21,626 bases of DNA from Chlorokybus atmophyticus. Its lineage: Eukaryota; Streptophyta; Chlorokybophyceae; Chlorokybales; Chlorokybaceae. Each line of letters opens with the position of its first letter. Positions within the stretch are counted from its first letter, which is position 1. Under the pieces are notes generated by a model. That model ran no database searches and had not been told where the DNA came from. It saw only the letters and a list, made by a program, of their open reading frames with translations. A program made the translations under genes and the position numbers. Below, one piece after another: positions 8,586 through 16,168 of the stretch. The stretch is from assembly GCA_009103225.1 (NCBI GenBank), contig RHPI01000277.1:920477-942102 (forward strand), in the 5' to 3' direction.

Positions 8586-9819
8586 ACTGCAGCAAGACGC
8601 TGCCAATGCCTCCAAACAGCTCCAACACTGTGATGCCCTGATGCCTGCGAAAGGTGTGGAACTCCACCACTCCGGTGGCCACCATATGGTGGTCCTGCAC
8701 CTTGACGCGGCTTCGGTAGTTGGGGAAGCGCGTGGTGATCAGTGGATGGCTGAGCAAGATGTGTGCGTTCACCTGTGCGCGCCAGCGCCGTTCAGCTGGG
8801 TCTTGTAATGCTACTTCCACGGCGGCATCCTCCTGCTCCTCGTTGTACGCGGTGGGAGAGGGGTCGACGGTTCGGCACGGGGCCGCAGCACCAGCAGCGA
8901 CTTGCGTCCGAGCGCCGTCGTATGTGGCCATTACAGCCTTCCGGGTGCGGGCGTGGCTGCGTGTGGCCATGGCAGCCAATTTGCGTTGGGCGCGCGTGCG
9001 CGAGACCAACTCGAGAGGCAGGAAACCCTGCACCTCTCCATCATCCTCATCCCAATGTGGCCGAAACCACGCTCGCTCTGTCCAGCAGTCGAGGCCCATG
9101 CCCACAGGGAAGTCGAAGTCCTGCCCAAGCAGAAAGTCGAAGGAGCCGGCATTGGTGACCACACATTGCTGAACGATCTCGATCATGTGGGTTGGGTCCA
9201 GCCCTGTCAACCGAATGCAAAAGGCCTCCCTGGTGACTCCCATCACCTTATCTCGGCTACCTGTGGCAGTGTCAAACACGTACGGGCAAGGCACCAAGTC
9301 GGAGCTGGCTATGCCTAGGGACCGCGCGAGGAAGCGCCCGATGATGACAGGTTGTGCTCCGGTGTCTAACATTACTCGCTTGGGTGCCAGGCCGTTGATG
9401 GTAACGTGCTTGCCTTGGTTGGCCACCATGGCAGTATTGGCGTCGATGCGCGGCCTTTTCATACGAGGTGTCTGCACCTCTGACTCAGTTGTCTCAGCTG
9501 GAGGTGCTGAGCGCATGGCAGCCAGAGCTGCTCTGCCTGCTGGGTCCGGAGAACCCCCTCCTTGCCCTCTCCCTCTGCCAAACCGACCTTGTCGTGGTGG
9601 TTGGTAGACACGGGGGGGCCTCGGTGCTGGAGGTTCCGGCGCTGGTTGTGGTGGCGGCGCAGGTGGATGCCGCCTCTGCGAAGCTGGAATCATGCCCGCG
9701 GGTGTACCCAATGGCTGTGGAGGAAACCCCGGCGGACCCGGTGTTTGTGGGCCTGCCTCGCGTTCAGCTTGCTCCGCGGCGTACGTCCATCGGACAGCAT
9801 GAGCCGCTTCTCTGACCAA
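8569..9819 (-). pseudogene. element 1 gag C-terminus, retropepsin and methyltransferase motif I
   Basis: This 419-residue frame begins with a gag-like end (LVREAAHAVRWTYAAEQAE), then a Pro-rich and Arg/Gly-rich tract (GRFGRGRGQGG, residues 81-91) that may bind RNA. Retropepsin follows, with active site VMLDTGAQPVIIG (DTG at 155-157) and the second strand FDFLLGQDFDFPVG. After about 150 further residues it ends in ITVLELFGGIGSVL (399-412), the AdoMet-binding motif I of C5 methyltransferases. Retropepsin and methyltransferase start therefore share one frame. A TAA immediately precedes the frame, inside the inserted DNA at 9820-11916, so the true upstream gag lies beyond that insertion. Confidence 0.88.
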
Positions 9820-9822
9820 TCG

Positions 9823-10293
9823 TCGCAAATTTTACACGGTGACTGACAAGAGACTGAGGGACTGTCGGGTGCCTGACCATATCTGACCCTAACTGACCCA
9901 ACGAGTTGAGCCATTAAGGGACTAAAATGGACTGCCGGTGCATTTTGTGGACTATATTCAATTACCGACCGCCTATCGTACAGTACAGTGGATTGTTGCC
10001 TACCGGTGGTGACGTAACAGCAACATATGTTGACGGCCGACCGCCGGTCATACAGCTTCCGTAACGGCAACCTACCTATTATGACAATTAAGTGTACATT
10101 CAGGCCCCTAATGGCGACGGTCGATACCGGTGAGTCAGAGTTGACCCGCGGCCGGCCGCCGGCCGTACATTAGCCGCGGCGGCGACCAACCTACATTGGT
10201 AAGCTAATGACCACTCAGTCCCAACGAAGTCTCCTAAGAGGGACGAGCGATGGCGGCGGGTACCTGTCAGTCCGGTTAGGTATACTTGGCACC
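9823..10293 (+). repeat. 471-bp direct repeat, copy A
   Basis: It matches 10508-10978 without indels, with three differences seen by eye: G/A in TACAC(G/A)(G/A)TGACTG context near 9839, G/A in GTGCCT(G/A)ACC, and T/C in TATA(T/C)TCAATT. All three are transitions. Similarity resumes as CAATAGTACCATTGCA shortly after an ambiguous base at 10294. Confidence 0.95.
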
Positions 10294-10507
10294 NGATCAA
10301 TAGTACCATTGCATGAGACAACGTCTAGTCATACACACGAACTTTCAATCACACATATGGACTTGCAGTTTGCACCAACGGACTTGCCAACTAGCAATAG
10401 TATCAAACACCTTACCTCTGCATTCATCCAAGCGTTCTTGTTGGTCTCGTACTCCACACCGATGCGGATGGGAGTCCATGTGCTCCCAAAAGACCTAGGT
10501 CTTTTCA
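10294..10507. other. spacer between the direct repeats, starting with an ambiguous base
   Basis: An N at 10294 marks an unresolved base or a closed gap exactly where the two repeat copies stop aligning. The spacer has no recognisable gene and ends at an 18-nt palindrome (10488-10505). Confidence 0.7.
10488..10505. repeat. 18-nt perfect palindrome
   Basis: AAAAGACCTAGGTCTTTT is fully self-complementary and lies two bases before copy B of the direct repeat. Confidence 0.95.
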
Positions 10508-10978
10508 TCGCAAATTTTACACGATGACTGACAAGAGACTGAGGGACTGTCGGGTGCCTAACCATATCTGACCCTAACTGACCCAACGAGTTGAGCCATT
10601 AAGGGACTAAAATGGACTGCCGGTGCATTTTGTGGACTATACTCAATTACCGACCGCCTATCGTACAGTACAGTGGATTGTTGCCTACCGGTGGTGACGT
10701 AACAGCAACATATGTTGACGGCCGACCGCCGGTCATACAGCTTCCGTAACGGCAACCTACCTATTATGACAATTAAGTGTACATTCAGGCCCCTAATGGC
10801 GACGGTCGATACCGGTGAGTCAGAGTTGACCCGCGGCCGGCCGCCGGCCGTACATTAGCCGCGGCGGCGACCAACCTACATTGGTAAGCTAATGACCACT
10901 CAGTCCCAACGAAGTCTCCTAAGAGGGACGAGCGATGGCGGCGGGTACCTGTCAGTCCGGTTAGGTATACTTGGCACC
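10508..10978 (+). repeat. 471-bp direct repeat, copy B
   Basis: Second copy of 9823-10293, offset 685 bp, same length. It includes a self-complementary GC tract (GCGGCCGGCCGCCGGCCG) present in both copies. Downstream the sequence turns into GTAC-rich palindromic DNA. Confidence 0.95.
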
Positions 10979-10993
10979 CTCATGGGAACAATA

Positions 10994-11100
10994 GTACCAT
11001 TGCAATGGTACAACAGTTCCATCAAAGTACCCTAGATGGTACTCATTATGTGATTGCACAATGGCGCCATCGTACCATTTTTATGGTACGATCGTACCAT
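10994..11100. repeat. cluster of GTAC/ATGGTAC palindromes
   Basis: Perfect palindromes lie at 10994-11011 (GTACCATTGCAATGGTAC), 11061-11070 (ATGGCGCCAT) and 11083-11100 (ATGGTACGATCGTACCAT). A CGTACCAT-TTTT-ATGGTACG hairpin at 11071-11090 overlaps the last, so the same central arm can pair to either side. Confidence 0.95.
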
Positions 11101-11103
11101 TGA

Positions 11104-11160
11104 CTTGAAGCCGTTGAGCGTTTGAAACGCAGCAGCGTTCAAACGCTCAACGGCTTCAAG
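11104..11160. repeat. long inverted repeat, 23-bp perfect arms, 11-nt loop
   Basis: The arm beginning CTTGAAGCCGTTGAGC (11104-11126) is exactly complementary to 11138-11160, around the loop ACGCAGCAGCG. It resembles a microRNA-like foldback or cruciform-forming site; no evidence for transcription is visible. Confidence 0.95.
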
Positions 11161-11175
11161 TTCGAGGACAGTTGT

Positions 11176-11405
11176 GCGGCGGCGGCGGCGGTAGTGGCGG
11201 CGGCGGCGGCGGCAATTGCAATGGCATGGTAGGTGAGTTTGATTATATGTGTCATGATGTATGATGCCATTGTGTTGGCGCCCTTGCCGAACAGGCCAGC
11301 GGAGGAGGAGCGGCGAGGCGGCGGCGGCGGAGGAAGAGCGGCGGCGCAGGTGGCTGAGTATAAGGGTAGAGTATAGAGTAGTAGTAGTAGTAGTAATAGT
11401 AATAG
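11176..11405. repeat. trinucleotide-repeat region: CGG/GGC and GTA runs
   Basis: Interrupted CGG runs lie at 11176-11213 and about 11301-11350, and a GTA/AAT run at 11378-11405. Open frames across them are low-complexity and not considered coding. Confidence 0.85.
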
Positions 11406-11555
11406 CTCAACATAGTTTACATTGTAGCGTAGCAACAGTTTGTAATTTGATCCATGGGTACTTTTGTGTGTGCATCAGTCAAGCTTATAACTCGCCGTCT
11501 CTCACAGTTGACGACAATCACATGCATGCAGTATGCAGCACATGACTGAGCGGTA

Positions 11556-11743
11556 CCGGTAGGTACCGGTAGGTACTGGGGACATTAACGTCAGTTACCC
11601 TAAAAGTACCATAAGGTACCCCAAAGGTACCTGATAGTTAGGCACCCTTGAGGTACGGTTGCCGGTACCTAACTGTTAGGTACCGGTTAATTAGGTCAAG
11701 TCCCTTTTGCTTGACTGATGGGTATTTGACAGGTACCTGTCAA
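11556..11743. repeat. GGTACC-rich palindromic tract
   Basis: Ten GTAC sites fall within about 190 bp. Two stand out as palindromes: CCGGTACCTAAC-T-GTTAGGTACCGG at 11662-11686, with a one-base centre, and TTGACAGGTACCTGTCAA at 11726-11743, which is perfect. Tandem ACCGGTAGGT units lie at the left end. Confidence 0.9.
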
Positions 11744-11916
11744 TCTAGGTCAGTCCCTTTATTAAAACGGCTGCCGACTAATGGTGACGGCCGTTATATC
11801 AGGTCCCTATATCGAGATTATAGGTGGACTGAGCCACGACAGTCTAATTAACTATCGTTTGGTGCACGGCCGTTGCCAATATTCAATCGGCCGGCAGGGG
11901 AAACATTTTGCGACGA

Positions 11917-12303
11917 TGTCCCTTCCCACGTGGCCGTGGGCTCGGTGTCCGTGTCGGTCCAATGATGATATTGAGGCATGGGCTGCAAGTACACGGCGCG
12001 TAGTAGCTGTCGCCGCATGTCGTGAGTGATGGTGGGGACTCGCAAGATCCCTGCCATGTAGGCATCCCACCTTCCTTGTACCACTCCCACATCGAGCACG
12101 ATCATGGCGCGAGCGCGTAGGGTGCGTTGGAGGTCAGTCTGCTGTGCGTGTAGCTCATGAGCAATGGCGATGCGCCGCCGTTGCCGTGCGGCTTCCACCC
12201 CTGGCAGCCGCAGCATTGCCTCTTGCACTCCCTCCAGCGTGTCCGGGGCTGTGGTGGCAGCCTCGTCGTATGCTTGTCGCAGCGAACGAACGAATGCCCC
12301 CAA
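11917..12303 (-). pseudogene. element 1 gag region, downstream part
   Basis: This frame is Ala/Arg/Gln-rich and probably helical (EAARQRRRIAIAHELHAQQ), and includes MAGILRVPTITHDMRRQLLRA and MPQYHHWTDTD. It ends at the insertion site, after TWEG. It continues the upstream frame through one TAG (12304-12306) and, beyond the 2.1-kb insertion, joins the LVREAAHAVRW segment that leads to retropepsin. No catalytic motif is present. I assign it to gag by position and continuity rather than by a recognised motif. A capsid-like helical fold is plausible but not demonstrated. Confidence 0.6.
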
Positions 12304-12306
12304 CTA

Positions 12307-12933
12307 TGATGCTCGGTTGCCAAAGGCAAACAGGGGGACAGCAGGGTGATTGGCAGCGAGCCATGTCACGAGACGGGCTCGAGCGGCGCTGCCTTCTTGC
12401 ATCCCCATCATCTGTCTTAATGTGTTGCCCTCAGGCCTGTGCAACATGACTGCTTGCCGGATGAGTGCGGTACGGAGTTGTTGCTCCCCCACCATAGTTC
12501 CTCCTCGTTGTGTGGTGTCCCCTTGCGGGGTGAGGTACCCTCGCCCTGCATCGCGTTGATCCTCAGGCATGTCTTCGACCAAAGGAGGCAGCAGCGGGGC
12601 GAGTACCCCCCTCAATTGTTGCGCCAACGCCCTCGCTTGGTCTGCAACAGTTGCGTGTCCTAGCTGCTCAATGGCGACTGCCGTGGAGTACGCTGTGGTC
12701 AGCGCCGTGGAGGCGCTGGCAACATTTGCTGGCGCTACGGTCGGTACGATAACGGCGTGTGCTGCTTCGTACGCTTGTCGGCGCGCGTCCACTTGGGCAG
12801 CTTGGTCCATTCGATAATGATGGGCCTGTTCGAGGGCAGAGAAACGCTCTTGACGACTGCCTGGAGTGAGCCCCCGGAGAGCGGGAACAGCGCCCAGCGC
12901 GATGTCAGACATGGTGACCACGAGGTCTTGCAT
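12307..12933 (-). pseudogene. element 1 gag region, middle part
   Basis: An Ala/Gln-rich helical frame of about 200 residues (MSDIALGAVPALRGL, QAAQVDARRQAYEAAHAV, ALAQQLRGVLAPLLPPLVED, RALIRQAVMLHRPEG in approximate wording of its blocks). No catalytic motif is seen. It overlaps the upstream frame at 12905-12933, so a one-base shift is needed to connect them, and it ends at the TAG shared with the downstream segment. It probably encodes structural gag, perhaps capsid, by position only. Confidence 0.55.
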
Positions 12934-13543
12934 TTTGTGTCGCTGGAGGCCGAGTGGGTCCCAGTGGCGAGGGCTCGAAGCCGATCTGTTGAGCGGGCAT
13001 GGGTTGCCGCGTTTGACTGGGTGCGCCCTGCAATCGTGCGTGTAATGCCAGGAACAACTGGATGGCCAGCTCCAATACTGCAGGTCGCCGGTAGGTGACC
13101 CCGAAGAGACGATCCCTCATCTCTGGTGCAGTGCCGGCGAGGATTTCATCCTCCAGCTGCTGTTGTGTGGGTTCTGGCAGCGTGTGGTACTCTGGAGGTG
13201 GTAGGGGCAAGATGCGATCATCGCGTGCCACGCGCGTGGTGCGTTGCCCCCCTGGTCCGTACGCAATGGTGGTGGGCTCCACGTTACGTAGAACCGACGC
13301 CCAGGCGCGTTCTGCTTGTGGCCCGCGTGGCACTTGCCATGTGACGTCCAACGCTGGTGGCGATGCCGTTCGAACCTCAGGAAGTGGTGCAGTGGGTATG
13401 GCAGCACTACTGGAGGCGATGGTGGTGGCACCTGCAGCAGTCGTCGTTACTGAGGTGGCGGCTGTGAGGGTGGCAGCAGTTGCGGCCGATGTGGTCGCTT
13501 CGATGGAGGCAGGAATGGTGGATTCACCACTTACGAACCCCAC
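12905..13543 (-). pseudogene. element 1 gag region, Ala/Thr-rich part
   Basis: The first 60 residues are a low-complexity Ala/Thr/Ser tract, followed by a better-structured segment (TWQVPRGPQAERAWASVLRNV, then PPEYHTLPEPTQQQLEDEILAG and LELAIQLFLALHARLQ in part). The frame enters by a shift near 13545 from the coiled-coil segment and leaves by another near 12920. No enzyme motif. Position and continuity place it in gag of element 1. Confidence 0.55.
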
Positions 13544-13545
13544 GA

Positions 13546-14124
13546 TCAGGTTGTTGCGGCGTCGGTGCTTTCCATCACCGGGGACAGCGTGGTGCCAAGA
13601 GTGCTGACACCTGCTGTCGTAGTCGGTGTGGACGACGACGGTGTCGTCGACGGCGTCGTCCCAGCGGTGGTTGTGGCTGCCGAGGCAGCACCACTTGTGA
13701 CGTCCGACGATGCCGCTGTTGACGACGCGCCAGCTTCCCTGCGCGCACGTCTTGATGGTTGTACGCGTGACGGCGTGGGAGTGTCCCTATCCCGTTTTTG
13801 TGCCATCAGTGCCCACCTAGCAGCATAGCAGGCTTGATAGTCCTGCTCCTTGTCCTCCAGCTGTGCCACGCGCGCCATCAGGGCTGCCACTTGGTCGATA
13901 GCCGGTGAATTGGTTGGTGCCTTTACAGCAGCAGCTCCAGCGCGAGGACGTCCCTCAAGTCCTTTGTGCTGTGGAGGGCGGTTTTTCCCTCTGTAGCCAG
14001 TTTCTTCCTTGCGGGCCCCAGCGCTGTTGTTGTTGTTGGGGTTGTGGCCACCGGCGTTGTTGCCGTTGTTGCGACCACCAGCGTTGTTGCTGTTGTTGTA
14101 GCCGCCAGCGTGGTTGCTGTTGAT
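13546..14124 (-). pseudogene. element 1 gag region: Asn/Gly-rich tract and short coiled coil
   Basis: Starting at the Copia-type insertion, the - strand reads an Asn/Gly-rich tract with repeated NNAGG units, then a basic stretch (RKEETGYRGKNRPPQHKG), a coiled-coil-like heptad segment (VAALMARVAQLEDKEQDYQ), a basic patch and an Ala/Thr/Ser-rich end. The same Asn/Gly tract continues on the far side of the insertion at 16169. Removing the insertion plus one copy of its 5-bp target duplication keeps the frame. This shows that the zinc knuckles at 16200-16390 belong to the same polyprotein. The frame ends at a stop at 13546-13548. Confidence 0.65.
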
Positions 14125-14581
14125 TGTTGAAGGTATTGCATGGGTGATGCTTGTATCCGGTCAGCTTGCCCTTCATACAGGAGTCGAGGGTCGAAGGTAC
14201 CAGGAAGAAGCGCGTGGGCTCCAGACTTAGCAAGACGGTCGAGTCATAACGGACTCCGGACCAGGCTGCTTGGTAGAGCCTTGGGAGAAATCGCGTAGCT
14301 TTGTAAATACGTAAGCTTAGCAGGCGTGGCTTAGCTTGTTGGAAAGCTCTGGTTGTGAGCTAGATAGCGTAGCTTACAGAACAGCAATCGGCTGAGTATA
14401 GCGCACGCGGTGCTTGCCAATGTAGACGTGTGTAGAGACTGGCGGGGTATAAAGCCCAGACTTGTTGCAATGAAGATAAGAGGTCGCAATGTAGCATGTG
14501 TGCGGATGCTATGGCGGCAGTAGCAGTCATGCTCTTGTGTTGATGTTGTTGGCGTGTTACTTGCACGTGTGTATGTCAACA
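14125..14581 (+). repeat. 5' LTR of the Copia-type element
   Basis: It begins TGTTGAAGG and ends GTATGTCAACA, with 6-bp terminal inverted repeats. It is equal in length to the 3' LTR, with eight differences, all transitions. A TATAAA box lies at 14448-14453 within a GGGGTATAAAG context, about 130 bp before the LTR end, consistent with the element's own promoter. Confidence 0.95.
14448..14453 (+). promoter_or_regulatory. TATA box in the 5' LTR
   Basis: TATAAA in GC-rich flanks; the same box is present in the 3' LTR at 16035-16040. It would set the start of the element's genomic RNA. Confidence 0.65.
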
Positions 14582-14595
14582 GGTTATGGGCCCAC
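14582..14595 (+). promoter_or_regulatory. primer-binding site of Copia type (initiator tRNA-Met anticodon region)
   Basis: GGTTATGGGCCCAC follows the LTR end CAACA directly. From memory of the Drosophila copia element, its primer site begins with the same GGTTATGGGCCCA and pairs with an internal piece of initiator tRNA-Met around the CAU anticodon rather than with the tRNA 3' end. The match is strong enough to assign the element to the Copia superfamily. Confidence 0.8.
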
Positions 14596-14714
14596 ACATG
14601 CTTGTGTAGGTTGATGGAGTGTGTTACAATTGTATGTGTAGCTGTAGTTGCTTTGTGGTAGTGTGGGGTTGTGAGGTCTGTGAGCAGAGAGGGCGACCAA
14701 CCAAGGCCACCAGC

Positions 14715-14854
14715 ATGGACAGCTTGAAGATCGCGATTGGACTACCGGTGACGACTACAACACTTGGAGTGTGAAGATGGAGCTACTACTGGCCCACAAG
14801 GAGATGCGAAAGTACATGGACCAAGAGGAGGAGATGATAGAAATCTTCTCGTGA
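14715..14854 (+). pseudogene. Copia-type gag N-terminal remnant
   Basis: An ATG at 14715 opens MDSLKIAI. After a one-base frame change near 14740 the reading continues as TGDDYNTWSVKMELLLAHKEM and ends at TGA 14852-14854. The pattern of a short MDSLKI start followed by (G/D)xNYxTWxxxMELLL is the conserved beginning of Ty1/Copia Gag. Only about 45 codons survive. It can no longer encode a capsid protein. Confidence 0.75.
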
Positions 14855-15711
14855 CTGAAAAAGAGTACGTGAAGTACTTGAAAGAGGAGGCGTCCTTGAT
14901 ACGTAGGAGCTGAAGATGTCAGCTCGTGTTGCTGAGTGCGAGGAGTACTTGGTGGAGCGTGGTGAAGCGCTTTAAGGAATGCGAGAGGCAACCCGTGGTA
15001 AGCACGTTAATGTGCTTGGTGGAAGGAAGGGGAGCAGATGGCAACCCTTGAGGTCGAGCACGGTGGAGTGTTTGATGGACCTTCCGAGAAGGGGAGCGAG
15101 GGCAGTCATTGGTGAAGCACGGTAAAGTGCTTGGTACTTTGGTTGAAGCATGTGGAGTGCTTGGCTGAAGGTGCATGCGAGGAAGCGTGATGAGCATCCT
15201 GGAAGCGTGATCACTTGGAAGCTGGACATGGAGCATACTGGAGGCGTGAAGCTTGGAGGCTATACGCAGAAGCATGTGGACGTGGACATGAAGATGGCCA
15301 TGGTGTGCGCAAGGTTGCTGCATTGACAAGGGTGGTTGAGGATGGAGTTTCAAGATACTACAAGGTCATGAGCAACAAGGAGGCACAAGTAGGTTGCGAT
15401 TGCGGAGCCCGTGGGAGCTGCAAGTGGTGGAAAGCAAGTTGACTAGAGGAGTCATGGGCTAATACCAGAGGCGGAGGCACTGTCAACGAGGACAGATGCA
15501 GCAGGTGCATGAAGGCAACATGTATGTACAGCAAAGAGCAAGGTTGGTGGTCAACCATAAGGCTCGAGTTGCTGTGGAAGTGAATGACTTCAAGGTCATC
15601 CATGAGAAGCATGGAGGCGTGAGAAAAAAGGTTAAGGCTTGCGTAAGAGCAAGCGGTGTGTGAATAATAATGGAGGAGCTGATGTTGAAGGACAAGCTAC
15701 CCGCGTGGGAG
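14855..15711 (+). other. internal region of the Copia-type element without intact coding sequence
   Basis: No pol motif found in any frame. From about 14930 to 15170 the sequence repeats a foldback word of the form AAGCAC-(N6)-GTGCTTGG: 15000-15017, a weaker one at about 15057-15074, 15115-15133 and about 15145-15165. The LTR itself contains a similar GCACGCGGTGCTT. A weak purine stretch (GTGGGAG) precedes the 3' LTR and may be its polypurine tract. Confidence 0.6.
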
Positions 15712-16168
15712 TGTTGAAGGTATTGCATGGGTGATGCTTGTATCCGGTCAGCTTGCCCTTCATACAGGAGTCGAGGGTCGAAGGTACCAGGAAGAAGCGC
15801 GTGGGCTCCAGACTTAGCAAGACGGTCGAGTCATAACGGACTCCGGACCAGGCTGCTTGGTAGAGCCTTGGGAGAAATCGCGTAGCTTTGTAAATACGTA
15901 AGCTTAGCAGGCGTAGCTTAGCTTGTTAGAAAGCTCTGGTTGTGAGCTAGACAGCGTAGCTTACAGAACAGCAATCAGCTGAGTATAGCGCACGCGGTGC
16001 TTGCCAATGTAGACGTGTGTAGAGACTGGCGGGGTATAAAGCCCAGACTTGTTGCAATGAAGATAAAAGGTCACGATGTAGCATGTGTGCGGATGCTATG
16101 GCGGCAGTAGCAGTCATGCTCTTGTGTTGATGTTGTTGGCGTGTCACTTGCACGTGTGTATGTCAACA
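15712..16168 (+). repeat. 3' LTR of the Copia-type element
   Basis: 457 bp, starting TGTTGAAGG and ending TATGTCAACA. It differs from the 5' LTR at eight sites by eye, clustered in its second half, giving about 1.75 percent divergence. TATAAA lies at 16035-16040. Confidence 0.95.

Larger units (their letters stand above)
9820..11916. mobile_element. 2,097-nt insertion with 10-11-bp terminal inverted repeats, palindrome-rich, non-coding
   Basis: ATCGTCGCAAA at 9819-9829 is the exact inverted complement of TTTGCGACGAT at 11907-11917. The insertion sits between an A and a T of the element 1 gag, or equally carries a 2-bp AT duplication. Removing the 2,097 nt (divisible by three) rejoins gag in frame. 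Inside are a 471-bp direct repeat pair, AGGGACT words near the left end opposed by AGTCCCT words near the right end, and several GTAC-centred palindromes. No transposase is visible, so it would be non-autonomous. The TC start and A|T target recall Helitrons, but no CTRR end is present. Family unknown. Confidence 0.6.
14125..16168 (+). mobile_element. non-autonomous Ty1/Copia-type LTR retrotransposon inserted in element 1 gag
   Basis: Two 457-bp direct repeats beginning TGTTGA and ending TCAACA flank a 1,130-bp internal region. The flanks TTGAT (14120-14124) and TTGTT (16169-16173) form a 5-bp target duplication with one mismatch. A Copia-style primer site follows the 5' LTR, and a broken Copia gag start is present. 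Protease, integrase, RT and RNase H are absent, so movement would need enzymes from a related full element. Eight LTR-LTR differences show it inserted after element 1 but not very recently. Confidence 0.92.

Noticed and set aside
8720-9607. Several overlapping 130-150-codon + strand frames
   Set aside because: They oppose the retropepsin/gag frame, are rich in Arg/Ser/Pro from GC bias, and lack recognisable domains.
9820-11916. Canonical Helitron
   Set aside because: The A|T site and TC start fit, but there is no CTRR end and no Rep/helicase. The ends are inverted repeats instead.
13923-14141. Thr/Ala-rich - strand frame
   Set aside because: Wrong-frame reading of the Asn/Gly-rich gag tract. 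The Asn frame continues on both sides of the Copia-type insertion.
14919-15353. 144-codon - strand frame inside the Copia-type element
   Set aside because: The element is + strand by its primer site and gag remnant; the frame is low-complexity and crosses the reiterated foldbacks.
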